A DNA stretch of 64,000 nucleotides from Phycisphaerales bacterium. GTDB taxonomy: Bacteria > Planctomycetota > Phycisphaerae > Sedimentisphaerales > Anaerobacaceae. The stretch covers positions 62,001 through 126,000 of the forward strand of contig JAUVYV010000002.1 in assembly GCA_030602885.1 (NCBI GenBank), written 5' to 3'. Under the pieces are notes generated by a model. It saw only the letters and a list, made by a program, of their open reading frames with translations, made no database searches and was not told the DNA's origin. Position numbers and translations under genes: made by a program. Of the stretch, positions 9,001 through 16,153 are shown in pieces. Each line of letters starts with the position of its first letter. The first letter of the stretch is position 1.

Positions 9001-10783
9001 GGTCCCAGCTCGGCCCCTCAAAGAACACCGTATCAGAATACTCCTCCACTAAACTCGCTCCCGGCTCAATCAGCACCTCCGATACCGCCACTAACTCAAT
9101 CCCCGTCCCATTTACAGGGTCCAGATTCCGCGAATACTGCTTCAAATTCGCATCGTTCCAATGCTCATGCACCCCGAGACTCGCCAACCCGGCTCCGTCG
9201 TCGTTCGGATCATACAACGTGCCCGATGGTGGATTGTCCGCCAGCGCCGCTTCGTGAAGATAATCGTCCGACCCCATCGTATTAGGCCCCGTCGGATTAT
9301 CGACCGTCCCGTCACCGTTCTTAGGCCACTCCGCCAAAAGAAAATCAAACCCAACAGAATCAATCGCAACGGCATCCTGCGAAACGAAAATACTCGAAGG
9401 CCAGTCTCCCCCGAACGGCTCCATCTCCCACTTCACAGGCACGGCATTCCACCACTCACCCGCAAAAAGACCGTCAATCATATACAAAACCGTCTTGCCC
9501 CCTAATTCCGGATGCCCTCCCAAATCAACTATCGCCCGGTACTTGCCCATTCCCGGCGACTCACCATCCAAAATCCTCGACAAATGCATATTGTACCACT
9601 CACTCGTGTTCGGCAGCTCCCACGCCTGCGGATTTCGTATCAGTGAGCCGTAATGGTTCTTCCCGCAAAGTGTCACCCCCGACTGGCTGTGCGTCTTCAA
9701 AATCGCAAAGTTTATCACATAGTCCGCCTGGGCAAACGAAACCGGTATATGGTCCGTCTCCGTCACACCCGAAAAATGCGCAACACACGGATCGCTCCAG
9801 TTCATCACCACACTCGACCACTGTGACTGCGTCCGCCCCTTACCCCCGACCCTCGCTAAATACGCCACGTTCGGACAGTTCGCCTCCACCATATCGTACC
9901 AGTAGTTCGGCATTATCCTGCCCGGGTCGCCTATCGTAATATCGCACGGGTCAACGCCTATTACATCCGTCAACTGCTTCAGCAGCGCAATAGAAAGCTG
10001 CGGCGAGTTATCAATCCAGTTCAAATACACCTCCCCCCAGGGCGGATTCTTATCCATCGTTGTCGGATTAGAGCTGTGCGTCAGTGTAAAGTTAATCTTA
10101 ATCGCTATCTTCTCACCTGCCGTGTACCCCACATCACCCTTGCCGTGCTGCTGATTGAAATATCTGAAAATCGCATCCCACGCATCCGCATCCACCCCCT
10201 CATCCGCCAGCGACCGAATCGCCCGCGACATCATCTGGCTCACCACCGTCTGGTCCGTATGCTCACTCTCATACCAGTGCTCGCTCTGCTCCTGGCTCAC
10301 ATACTCCCAGTCCGTCGCATTCGGATCATGCACCCACACAACCCGACCCGTATGAATACCCCTCGCCGTCCCCATCGGCTCTAAGCTCGCCTGCGCCGCA
10401 CGCTCTTCCTCCGCTAAGCTCGCACGCTGGCTCGATACGCTCAATGAAAAATAGATAAAGCCAACACTAACCAGAATACAAACAACAGCTAAGACATACC
10501 GCGCACGCGATAAATACACCCTCGCCCTACGATAAGCTGCCACCGACCCCAACAAGCCCATCAGCCAAACGATAAATCCACTCGCCAACGGAAACGCCAC
10601 CCGCTGACACGGATACGTCGCACGAGAAGGCTTCGGTATCACCCGAATCAGAAACCACACCAGCGCCGCCAGCCCCGTAATCGGAAACAGCCACCTCAAC
10701 CAGCCGTACCATCTGGGCCGCTCGGCAATCTTACCCGTTTTGGGACATACCTTCTCGATGTGCTCACCGTTTGAGAATTGCAT
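6089..10783 (-). CDS. Giant DUF362 / SMP-30 / LamG multidomain protein
   Basis: 1564 residues, starting at ATG 10781-10783 behind a strong GGAGGTGCGGTA. Visible order: three N-terminal membrane helices (about 30-50, 63-85, 96-117); a DUF362 region (about 150-560; landmarks GEKIAIKINFT, DITIGDPGR, YVINFAILKTHSQSG, LCGKNHYGSL); an SMP-30/gluconolactonase-like beta-propeller (about 570-830; FFEGPSWDRASEKLYFS, PNGIIASDDGSKLYVGDS, NDPDGMTIDERGNLYFCGRG); two fibronectin-like units (about 845-960 and 965-1070), each with DVNGHDVYFG/DVDGHDVYFG and YYWRIDEVN; a jelly-roll-like segment (VVEDFDSYSGD); a dockerin-like VDLQDVEEFADGWL; a LamG domain (about 1300-1515, ending HLDDIRIYNRPLNETEI); and a terminal dockerin-like DFKDFALLAEGWL. 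DUF362 has no settled role, so the overall function is unknown. Most of the chain is probably outside the cytoplasm. Confidence 0.88.
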   Translation of the reverse strand: MQFSNGEHIEKVCPKTGKIAERPRWYGWLRWLFPITGLAALVWFLIRVIPKPSRATYPCQRVAFPLASGFIVWLMGLLGSVAAYRRARVYLSRARYVLAVVCILVSVGFIYFSLSVSSQRASLAEEERAAQASLEPMGTARGIHTGRVVWVHDPNATDWEYVSQEQSEHWYESEHTDQTVVSQMMSRAIRSLADEGVDADAWDAIFRYFNQQHGKGDVGYTAGEKIAIKINFTLTHSSNPTTMDKNPPWGEVYLNWIDNSPQLSIALLKQLTDVIGVDPCDITIGDPGRIMPNYWYDMVEANCPNVAYLARVGGKGRTQSQWSSVVMNWSDPCVAHFSGVTETDHIPVSFAQADYVINFAILKTHSQSGVTLCGKNHYGSLIRNPQAWELPNTSEWYNMHLSRILDGESPGMGKYRAIVDLGGHPELGGKTVLYMIDGLFAGEWWNAVPVKWEMEPFGGDWPSSIFVSQDAVAIDSVGFDFLLAEWPKNGDGTVDNPTGPNTMGSDDYLHEAALADNPPSGTLYDPNDDGAGLASLGVHEHWNDANLKQYSRNLDPVNGTGIELVAVSEVLIEPGASLVEEYSDTVFFEGPSWDRASEKLYFSARGTPMQVLRLDGPGTATVWMDDTNNVNGMFISLDGRLLCAEEDPKGIVSYKIGASGAEEPKTLADASDGILKQPNDLCQTRRGDIYFTGPSWPAADCVVYRLASDGTVTEVITDMTQPNGIIASDDGSKLYVGDSTDKLWKVYPINPDGSVGAGAVFFNPSTPNMNDPDGMTIDERGNLYFCGRGGVWIVSPQGELLRFISVPQFASNVTFGGAEGKTLYITCQDKVYSLAMAVRGGGYVWNFLPPSEKAKAPYPSNGVMGVNPNVVLSWTAGDFAGDVNGHDVYFGTRRDYIEDAHSGWPLHSNVPVSPYYGRQDSSSFVPFDGIELGTIYYWRIDEVNESDPCIWRGDIWSFTTASPEASGPSPASGVSVAFESGASAAIELSWVAGLTAADVDGHDVYFGTDESAVTDANRSNSLGVYMDTVTDPVYEVNELHLDTTYYWRIDEVNDPCIWPGVVWNFTVENYRVVEDFDSYSGDSALLGQWTDGTSNGTGSRISMSGSSMNYVYDNNGTGSGDDYYSEISREWVGGIDFTLGDTTLDVKALTLSFKGDEDNATDAVYDRMYVGLEDADGNIAIVEHPDANAAWATSWAQWNIDLRDFDEPCVVDLEHVVKLYIGFGLRGNPEGGAVGGEGTVLYDDIRLYIPRCVGLEGYRQLGDIAGGIESNVGDCIVDLQDVEEFADGWLKSDFVLPLSNPGTSGLVAQWDFDDQTYDNNDSSIAGSLGDGTPQGNADIVYDSKRGSYVLSLPQVDSNDYVDCGGGYPETWADLPNSFTLSSWVKMMEYEPWGCFVTKGEYAWKLQLLHVSSAVHFATHLYGYITYNALEAGRWYHVAAFYDADWDYVEIYLNGRLEAAVWGWPEEYYWDEANVLIGARHTPYWVPEYEHYFTGHLDDIRIYNRPLNETEIKYLATDGAPTWYYPIVSPAEIYEEEPRGQRIVDFKDFALLAEGWLDYELWPAP

Positions 10784-11047
10784 TACCGCACCTCCATCAA
10801 TTCCGGCTCTCTGCCCCAGCCAACCCTAACCTGTCTCCTCCACGCCCGGCAGAAATAGCACAGTTACAAAAGAAACCTCCCGAATCCGACCGCCAGGACG
10901 TTTCCCGCCTCGACAGTATTATACCCGAACCACCCCAATTTGTCAAATCCCCCCACAGTATGTCATTGCCAGGCCGTAGAATGTGGTAATTCCGAAGCGA
11001 AGCGGAGGTCCCGAGCGGAGGCGAGGGATCGGGGCGATTCTGGACGG

Positions 11048-11128
11048 CTGGATAATCGACCAAGAAAATCGCTTGGCTTTTTGACACCCAATGAAGTATT
11101 TTATGAACGGAAGAAATTAACAGGATAA
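11048..11128 (+). pseudogene. IS30-family transposase, C-terminal remnant
   Basis: The frame ending at TAA 11126-11128 reads LDNRPRKSLGFLTP followed by NEVFYERKKLTG. This is the hallmark C-terminus of IS30-family transposases (NxRPRKxLGxxTPxEVF). The match begins abruptly at 11048, directly after repeat sequence, and nothing upstream in any frame resembles the integrase core, so only about 26 codons survive. It marks an old insertion in this gap. Confidence 0.72.
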
Positions 11129-11231
11129 CAAAACAGGATTTGACTCAGTTGCACTTGGGAGTTGAATCCGCCTATCTAAACAGGTCGCTTGCTTTGCAAG
11201 CGATTAGGGTAAGTGATCCTTGCGTTTGCAA

Positions 11232-11282
11232 CCGGGGCCGAAGACCCCGGCTAAATATCTGGATTCCCGCTTTCGCGGGAAT
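11232..11282. repeat. Two adjacent hairpins, second of the ATTCCCGC-TTTC-GCGGGAAT type
   Basis: CCGGGG/CCCCGG (11232-11250) and ATTCCCGC/GCGGGAAT (11263-11282) form compact hairpins 30 bp downstream of asnA on its strand. They could help end the asnA transcript, but no T-run follows. The second matches the widespread 'ATTCCCGCGAAAGCGGGAAT' type of dispersed palindrome, so a repeat is the safer call. Confidence 0.6.
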
Positions 11283-11313
11283 GACATAATCAAGTGCGGA
11301 ATGACATGTCGCG

Positions 11314-12444
11314 TCATTCTATTACGTGGATATTTTTCTTTTTGCACATGTCCTTTAGTATCTTCGGCCAGACGGTGGCGGAGACCTCGCCGATGTGTGC
11401 TTTTTTCAAAAGGAGCATGAAGGTTCGTGACTGGCCTATTCCACCGCCGATGCTCAGTGGGATATCGTTGTTGATAATGGCCTTGTGATAGGGGAAGTTG
11501 AGGAAATCGAGCTGGCCGGTCATTTCGAGCTGGACCTTGAGCGTGTCGGCATTGACGCGGATGCCCATAGAAGTGAGCTCGTGGCGACGTTTGGTGACGT
11601 GGTTCCAGACGAGGATGTCGCCGTTCAGGCCGTGGGTGTCTCGACCGGTTTCGGCGGATGTGTCGGTGACCCAGTCGTCGTAGTCTGCGGCACGCAGCTC
11701 GTGGGGGTAGCCGTCCTTTAGCGTCCAGCCGATGCCGATGATGAACAAAGCGCGGTATTCCTTCGCGATTTCTGTTTCGCGCTGCTTTCGCGGCAGGTCG
11801 GGATAGCGATCGAGGATTTCCTCGGCGTGCAGGAATGTAAGCTCGTCGGGCATGTCGGGGTACTTGTCGGTTTTGAGCTGCGGGAACATTGCCTGGACAT
11901 GGTTTTCAGCGCCTTTGAGGACCTTCCAGAGCTTGCCGACGATTTCTTTCAGGAGTTTGAGGTTTCGCTGCTCTTCTGTTATGGCCAATTCCCAGTCCCA
12001 CTGGTCAACGTAGGCGGAGTGGTCGTGGTCGAGGAAGTAGTCTTTTCGGATGGCCCGCATGTCGGTCAGCAGGCCCTGGCCGATTCCCATGCCGAACTGC
12101 TTCAGTGCCATTCGTTTCCACTTTGTGGCGGCCTGGACGACCTGGGCGTCGATGGGGTTCTTGTCGTTGTCGTTCGAGATGTGAAACTGAATCGGCGTGC
12201 GTGAGCCGTCACGGTCGAGCAGGTCGTTGACGCCGCTTTCGACATCGACGATGAGCGGGACGGTGACACGAATCAGATTCAACTCTTTGCAGAGGTTCTG
12301 CTCGATGTAGTCCTTTGCGGCGTAGGTGGCGAGCTGAGTATCCCTGGCTGAGAGCAGTGAGGTGTAGTCTGCGGGGAGGATTTTTTCGAGTTCGGCGTAG
12401 TCACCGATTCCGGGCCCGGCGAGGTCGGCTTCTTTGTCAGCCAT
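11314..12444 (-). CDS. asnA: Aspartate--ammonia ligase (asparagine synthetase A)
   Basis: Makes L-asparagine from aspartate, ammonia and ATP in the cytosol; the fold is related to class II aminoacyl-tRNA synthetases. 376 residues, longer than the roughly 330 of the Escherichia coli enzyme; the surplus is split between an N-terminal leader and internal loops. Landmarks: LCKELNLIRVTVPLIVDVES, GVNDLLDRDGSRTPIQFHIS, the active-site stretch HSAYVDQWDWE, and the C-terminal motif-3-like SIGGGIGQSRTFMLLL. Start ATG 12442-12444 follows TTAGGAGAAAACGCA, a good ribosome site. It stands alone between two non-coding stretches. No tRNA-dependent amidotransferase genes are visible in the window. Confidence 0.95.
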   Translation of the reverse strand: MADKEADLAGPGIGDYAELEKILPADYTSLLSARDTQLATYAAKDYIEQNLCKELNLIRVTVPLIVDVESGVNDLLDRDGSRTPIQFHISNDNDKNPIDAQVVQAATKWKRMALKQFGMGIGQGLLTDMRAIRKDYFLDHDHSAYVDQWDWELAITEEQRNLKLLKEIVGKLWKVLKGAENHVQAMFPQLKTDKYPDMPDELTFLHAEEILDRYPDLPRKQRETEIAKEYRALFIIGIGWTLKDGYPHELRAADYDDWVTDTSAETGRDTHGLNGDILVWNHVTKRRHELTSMGIRVNADTLKVQLEMTGQLDFLNFPYHKAIINNDIPLSIGGGIGQSRTFMLLLKKAHIGEVSATVWPKILKDMCKKKNIHVIE

Positions 12445-14114
12445 TGCGTTTTCTCCTAAACAAGTGATTTATGCGGGCGACTGGGAGCCGCAGCGGCGAT
12501 GCTCAACTCACGATTGCCGCAGGAGGCGGGATCATGCCGGCTTCGCAGCGTATCTTAGTGGCACAACAGTCCGTATTCAGTCATTTGTCTTGTTGGCGTC
12601 AAATGTTAGGTCACCTGGCCAGCATGTCAAGGACAATCTGCCGAGACGGCAAGGGGTTACAAGCTGAGGAAGGTAATTAGGGTTCGGGGGCCAGATCCCC
12701 ACCGAAGGCGGGTAAAGGTTGGGGGGGTAGTATAAGTATAGCTTATAGTGTTTTGGAAAAGGGGTTAGAGGGGGGGGTGGAGGAATGGGCGGAAAGGGCG
12801 AATTCGGGGTCGAGAGGGGCCAACGGGACGGGTTTTCGCGTGCGGCGAAACGTGCGAAAGTGTGAAAAAAATTGAAAAAATCTGTGAAAAATGGCAGTGA
12901 AAAGGCAAAAAAACGCAAGAAAAAGGGGGTTTTGAGAGAATTCTTCGGAAGATTTGGGGGCCTTACTATTAGAAAAACTAATAGTATAAAGTCGTCTCTC
13001 GTCGCTCGTATCTCGTCGTTCGTATTTCGTTGGTTGAGGCGTGCTATGCACGCGGTGTTTTTATGACCCCGGCCTCGTAGGGCCGAGGTTAATTTAGGCG
13101 GGTCAAGATGGAATCGAGTGGTCATTTTTAGGCTTCCGAGTTTTTTCATTCACTATTTAGTTTCTGTATCTGCGCTTCATCGGGGGCTAAAGCGCCCCCC
13201 CATAATTAGGTTCGAGTTGCGCGTTTGGTGCGAAAATTCGCCCTTTTCGGCGCAGCCGATTTGCGTAAGTGCTTATGCAAACAAGAGTAAAAAAAGTTTT
13301 GGAATTTGGATTTTAGCGTGCAGGTACATGCGCGTTTGCGCTAAACGATCGTTTGAATTTCGCCTTTTCGGGGGCCAGTTCCTTCGACTTCGGCCCTTGG
13401 GGCCTTCGCTCAGGACCTCCGCTTTGCCCGCCGAATGGACGGCGGGCAAGCTCCGGCTTGCGCATTTGCGCCAAACGAACGGCGGGTAAATTTCAGTAGA
13501 TGGCAATGAGACCTAGCGCCAGGGGGAGGGAGAAATATCGGGCAGGTGAAGAGTGAGGTGAAGAGTTTTTAATCGCGGATTTTCACCACTAAGACGCGAA
13601 GTAACAAAAAAAGGTTCAAACCACGGATTGACACGGATTATCACGGATTAAGGATAGATTATAGCCACAGAGATCACAGAGACCACAGAGAGGTTTTTTC
13701 TTGGACGCAGATTAACACAGATTAACCCAGATTTTTTGCTAAGTGAAGTCTGAGCCAAGAGTTCGCTAAGAGGGATGGGCCGAGGGGGCTTGAAACCGCT
13801 AAATACTAACGAGTAAAAAAGGGTTGCAATCTCGGGCTATTTAGATATTATTTGGGCACGGATTTGGTTCGTATTGCGTATAGCGTATTGCTTGTTTGGC
13901 GGGGGGATCCGGCTTCGCCAGGGGCTACGCCGCGACAAGGGTCGATATACTCAATGAAGGCTCTCTTAGACGAGCGAAAAAGTCAAGATAGAGAAGGAAA
14001 ATTGACTGTCCCTAGTTTGACAGTTTGACGTGAAATGCGGCCGCTCAACTTGACTTTCGGCCTCGGTGGATTTGTTTTGAGAAAAGGAAAACACGATTTG
14101 ATGGGATCAAGTTA
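12445..14114. other. 1.7-kb repeat-rich non-coding region at the left edge of the accessory island
   Basis: I see no believable gene. Low-complexity tracts (poly-G near 12721-12780, A/T tracts near 12860-12980) generate proline- and phenylalanine-rich open frames on the minus strand that look spurious. Palindromic GGCGGGTAAA-type repeats lie at 12697-12718, 13426-13450 and 13470-13490. A CTTCGACTTCGGCCCTTGGG block lies at 13382. Short 'CACGGATT/CACAGAGA/CACAGATT' repeats fill 13588-13738. The composition becomes AT-rich towards 14100, where the next genes begin. Confidence 0.65.
13588..13738. repeat. Clustered short direct repeats (CACGGATT, ACCACAGAGA, ACACAGATTA)
   Basis: Three small families sit side by side: CACGGATT-type units at 13623-13650, CACAGAGA-type units at 13662-13692, and CAGATTAA-type units at 13707-13732. 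A related text (CACTGATTAACACTGATACGCAGATAG) occurs before dsbD at 22343. Such simple repeats are often scattered between genes in this phylum. No function is evident. Confidence 0.55.
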
Positions 14115-14609
14115 ATGAATTCAAAAGAACAATCAATAACCATAACAGTTTTAAGATGGTTGGCAGTCGTGCCCGGTGCGATACTTTTTCCAATTCTAAT
14201 TGATTTTCCAATCCACTGGCTTGTGCAACTAAAATTTTACTTTCTACCGCCGGATGAACCACATTTATTTGGATTTGTGTATTTTGATAATCCTGCTGAG
14301 TTTGAATATTTAATGTACGCGTTCTTTAATCCTTTGGCGATGATTTTAGCGGTAGCTTATATTACTCCCCATAAAAAGCTTATTGCCTCTGTGATTGCTT
14401 CAGTGCTATGTGTCGGTTTTATTGCAATTTCTTACTACTCCGTAATTGCAAGCGATGTCGGTATTGGTTTTAAGGACATTTTTGTAAAGTCAATCCTAAA
14501 CATAGCAGGTCTCACGTTGGCTTTAATATATGCTTACAGAAAAAACATAACACAAGAAATTATTGATAGCTCAAGGAAGTTAAGAAGGAAACAAGCAACA
14601 AGTACCTAA
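14115..14609 (+). CDS. Small multi-pass membrane protein of unknown function
   Basis: 164 residues with four hydrophobic segments (about 12-32, 60-80, 90-112 and 122-143) and a polar, lysine/arginine-rich C-terminus (SSRKLRRKQATST). No family is recognised. Base composition is clearly richer in A/T than the core genes on both sides, which suggests acquisition. It is followed by two more unknown genes in the same direction; no function can be assigned. Confidence 0.65.
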   Translation: MNSKEQSITITVLRWLAVVPGAILFPILIDFPIHWLVQLKFYFLPPDEPHLFGFVYFDNPAEFEYLMYAFFNPLAMILAVAYITPHKKLIASVIASVLCVGFIAISYYSVIASDVGIGFKDIFVKSILNIAGLTLALIYAYRKNITQEIIDSSRKLRRKQATST

Positions 14610-14641
14610 TCCTCTGGTTAGTGTAAATTCTGTTAAGCCCT

Positions 14642-14761
14642 GTGTATTTATTGCTTGCGGTTGGCGCTATATTGGTCACCATTAGCTTTATACTGCCTGT
14701 ATGTTGTTGTTTGATGATTTCTAAGATATTTAAGCGAAAGAAAGTAAATGAAATTCCTTAA
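14642..14761 (+). CDS. Possible 39-residue membrane micro-protein
   Basis: From GTG 14642 to TAA 14759-14761 the frame encodes VYLLLAVGAILVTISFILPV, then three cysteines and a basic tail (KIFKRKKVNEIP). This is a classic single-span profile with positive-inside charge. It overlaps the first 14 bases of the next gene. There is no ATG and no good ribosome site, and an in-frame stop lies a few codons upstream, so it may be chance or the end of a degraded gene. Confidence 0.28.
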   Translation: MYLLLAVGAILVTISFILPVCCCLMISKIFKRKKVNEIP

Positions 14762-15155
14762 AAAGATATTTGCTTCAAAGGAAGTCAATACTGCATTGGG
14801 AGTTCTTGATGAATTAGACTATATATGCGACAGTCCTGCCTTCCAATTGGCAAGAAAAGTCGTCGAGTCAACTATTTTAGCACGGCAGGAGAAGTTTGCT
14901 ATTGCCCTTAAAAAACAAGGTAGAACTCCACGTCAGAAAGTGTATTCAATGCTGGAGAGTGTTGTAGGAGACGACTTGGAAAGCGGGTATCACGATTTTT
15001 TCGTTTATAGAGGAGTGCTTACTCCAACTGGTGAGGAACTTCTTAAAGTATATGACCGCATCATAGATCAGATGAGAGAAATTGATTATATAAGCGAAGA
15101 AGAGGCGCAGAGGCAAAAAAGCAACATCAGAGACCGTATCAAAGAGGCAGGATAA
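14748..15155 (+). CDS. Small helical protein of unknown function
   Basis: 135 residues, predicted mostly helical and highly charged (many Lys/Arg and Glu), with no signal or membrane segment. The C-terminal half (EISEEEAQ-like acidic/basic helices) could be coiled coil. No family is recognised. It lies in the AT-rich island between a membrane protein and the Abi-alpha gene, on the same strand. Gene status rests on composition and ATG placement only. Confidence 0.6.
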   Translation: MKFLKKIFASKEVNTALGVLDELDYICDSPAFQLARKVVESTILARQEKFAIALKKQGRTPRQKVYSMLESVVGDDLESGYHDFFVYRGVLTPTGEELLKVYDRIIDQMREIDYISEEEAQRQKSNIRDRIKEAG

Positions 15156-15282
15156 TGTAATGTTTGATGGAAAAGGAATATTTGTTTGGTTGGGTAGCAT
15201 GTGCAATTGGACGAGTCCGCCGTCCCGCCAAACAAGCGGCGGGTAAAAGGCGGATAAATATTGAAGAAGCAACGGGAACTTC

Positions 15283-15299
15283 TTATACAGACTGTATAA
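15283..15299. promoter_or_regulatory. Perfect 17-nt palindrome, candidate operator of the Abi-alpha gene
   Basis: TTATACAG-A-CTGTATAA, 29 bp before the ATG at 15328. Its right arm overlaps a consensus -10 box (TATAAT at 15295-15300). A dimeric repressor binding here would cover the promoter, which is a common way to keep a toxic defence gene silent. No regulator gene is adjacent, and a convincing -35 box is not seen. Confidence 0.45.
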
Positions 15300-15327
15300 T
15301 CATTGTTATACCTACGAAAGGAGTCCA

Positions 15328-16029
15328 ATGAGTGAAACTGAAGAAATAGCAAAAGCGATACAGGAATCTGCAAAGCTAGGAGAGAAAGGTTTAGAAATTG
15401 CCGATAAAGCAGGCAGGTTTTTTGCTAAAGTCTTCAAAGAGCCCGTTAACGAAATTTCGGGAATTATTACCGACAAATTGCGCTTCATTAGATGGAGGCG
15501 CATGGTTCAAATGGCAGATGAGGTCAATAAGATTTTAGACGAAAAGAAAGTTGAAGATACAAGAGCGGTTCAGCCTAAAATTGCATTGCCGATTCTTGAA
15601 GAGTCATCGTTAGAAGATGACCCAAATCTTCAATATCTTTGGAATCATTTATTGGCAAATGCAATGAACCCAAACTTTAATGATGAAATCAGGTATGGCT
15701 TCACTGAAATGATTAAGAATATTACAGGCATTGAAGCCCTAATTCTAAGCGAGTTCTACAAAATATTGGAAAAAGAAAATCGGCTCACACCCCTTTCTGA
15801 AATTCACAATTATAGCTTAAAGAAAGAGCAACTAATCGATGGACTAAAAATGTCTCCAGATCAATATGCTGTATCTGCAAATAATTTGATGAGAATGCAG
15901 TTATTAGGCCCTGCTGTATTGAAAGGTGGGGTTAAAATGGGTTCAGAACCGTTGACAATTTTTAAGGGTATTGACGCTGTAACATTAACACCTCTTGGTG
16001 TAAAATTTATTGAAGCCTGCATGAAATAA
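15328..16029 (+). CDS. Abi-alpha family (DUF4393) protein, candidate phage-defence gene
   Basis: 233 residues, no signal or membrane segment. The DUF4393/Abi-alpha signature is visible: KPKIALPILEESSLED-like text around residues 84-100 (PKIALPILEESSLEDDPNL) followed by LQYLWNHLLANAMNPNF. The family is named after an abortive-infection gene; its mechanism is not established. An amphipathic N-terminal stretch (IAKAIQESAKLGEKGLEIA) is typical. Ribosome site GAAAGGAGTCCA precedes ATG 15328. A palindrome overlaps the promoter, and an integron-type attC-like site starts one base after the stop codon, the normal place for a cassette recombination site. AT-rich composition supports transfer. Confidence 0.78.
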   Translation: MSETEEIAKAIQESAKLGEKGLEIADKAGRFFAKVFKEPVNEISGIITDKLRFIRWRRMVQMADEVNKILDEKKVEDTRAVQPKIALPILEESSLEDDPNLQYLWNHLLANAMNPNFNDEIRYGFTEMIKNITGIEALILSEFYKILEKENRLTPLSEIHNYSLKKEQLIDGLKMSPDQYAVSANNLMRMQLLGPAVLKGGVKMGSEPLTIFKGIDAVTLTPLGVKFIEACMK

Positions 16030-16030
16030 G

Positions 16031-16139
16031 GGCTAACAAGGCGCTGCACCTGACCGCTGTTCAGCGATAAATAAAGCGGGCGAAGGCGAGCCGAGTAACA
16101 CTGAAATGGTTGTGCTGTGAAAAAAGCGGCTTGTTATGC
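16031..16139 (+). repeat. attC-like (59-base element) recombination site
   Basis: The left core GGCTAAC (16031-16037) and right core GTTATGC (16133-16139) fit the RYYYAAC/GTTRRRY pattern with one or two departures. The arms TAACAAGGCGCT (16034-16045) and AGCGGCTTGTTA (16125-16136) pair at 11 of 12 positions with a single central mismatch, as in folded attC sites. Total length is 109 bp, within the usual 57-141. It begins directly after the stop codon of the Abi-alpha gene. No integrase gene and no second attC are visible, so this would be a lone cassette. Confidence 0.6.
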
Positions 16140-16153
16140 GGAAAGGAGCAGAA

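Larger units (their letters stand above)
10784..11313. other. Repeat-bearing intergenic region with transposase remnant
   Basis: Upstream of the DUF362 gene and downstream of asnA. Apart from the IS30 remnant (11048-11128) and the paired hairpins (11232-11282) listed separately, it contains GC-rich dispersed-repeat text around 10992-11036 (GAAGCGAAGCGGAGGTCCCGAG and similar). No intact gene is seen. Confidence 0.7.

Noticed and set aside
12577-13149. 190-residue minus-strand open frame in the gap after asnA
   Set aside because: The translation is low-complexity proline/phenylalanine text made by poly-G and A/T tracts, it crosses repeat sequence, and there is no ribosome site or family resemblance.
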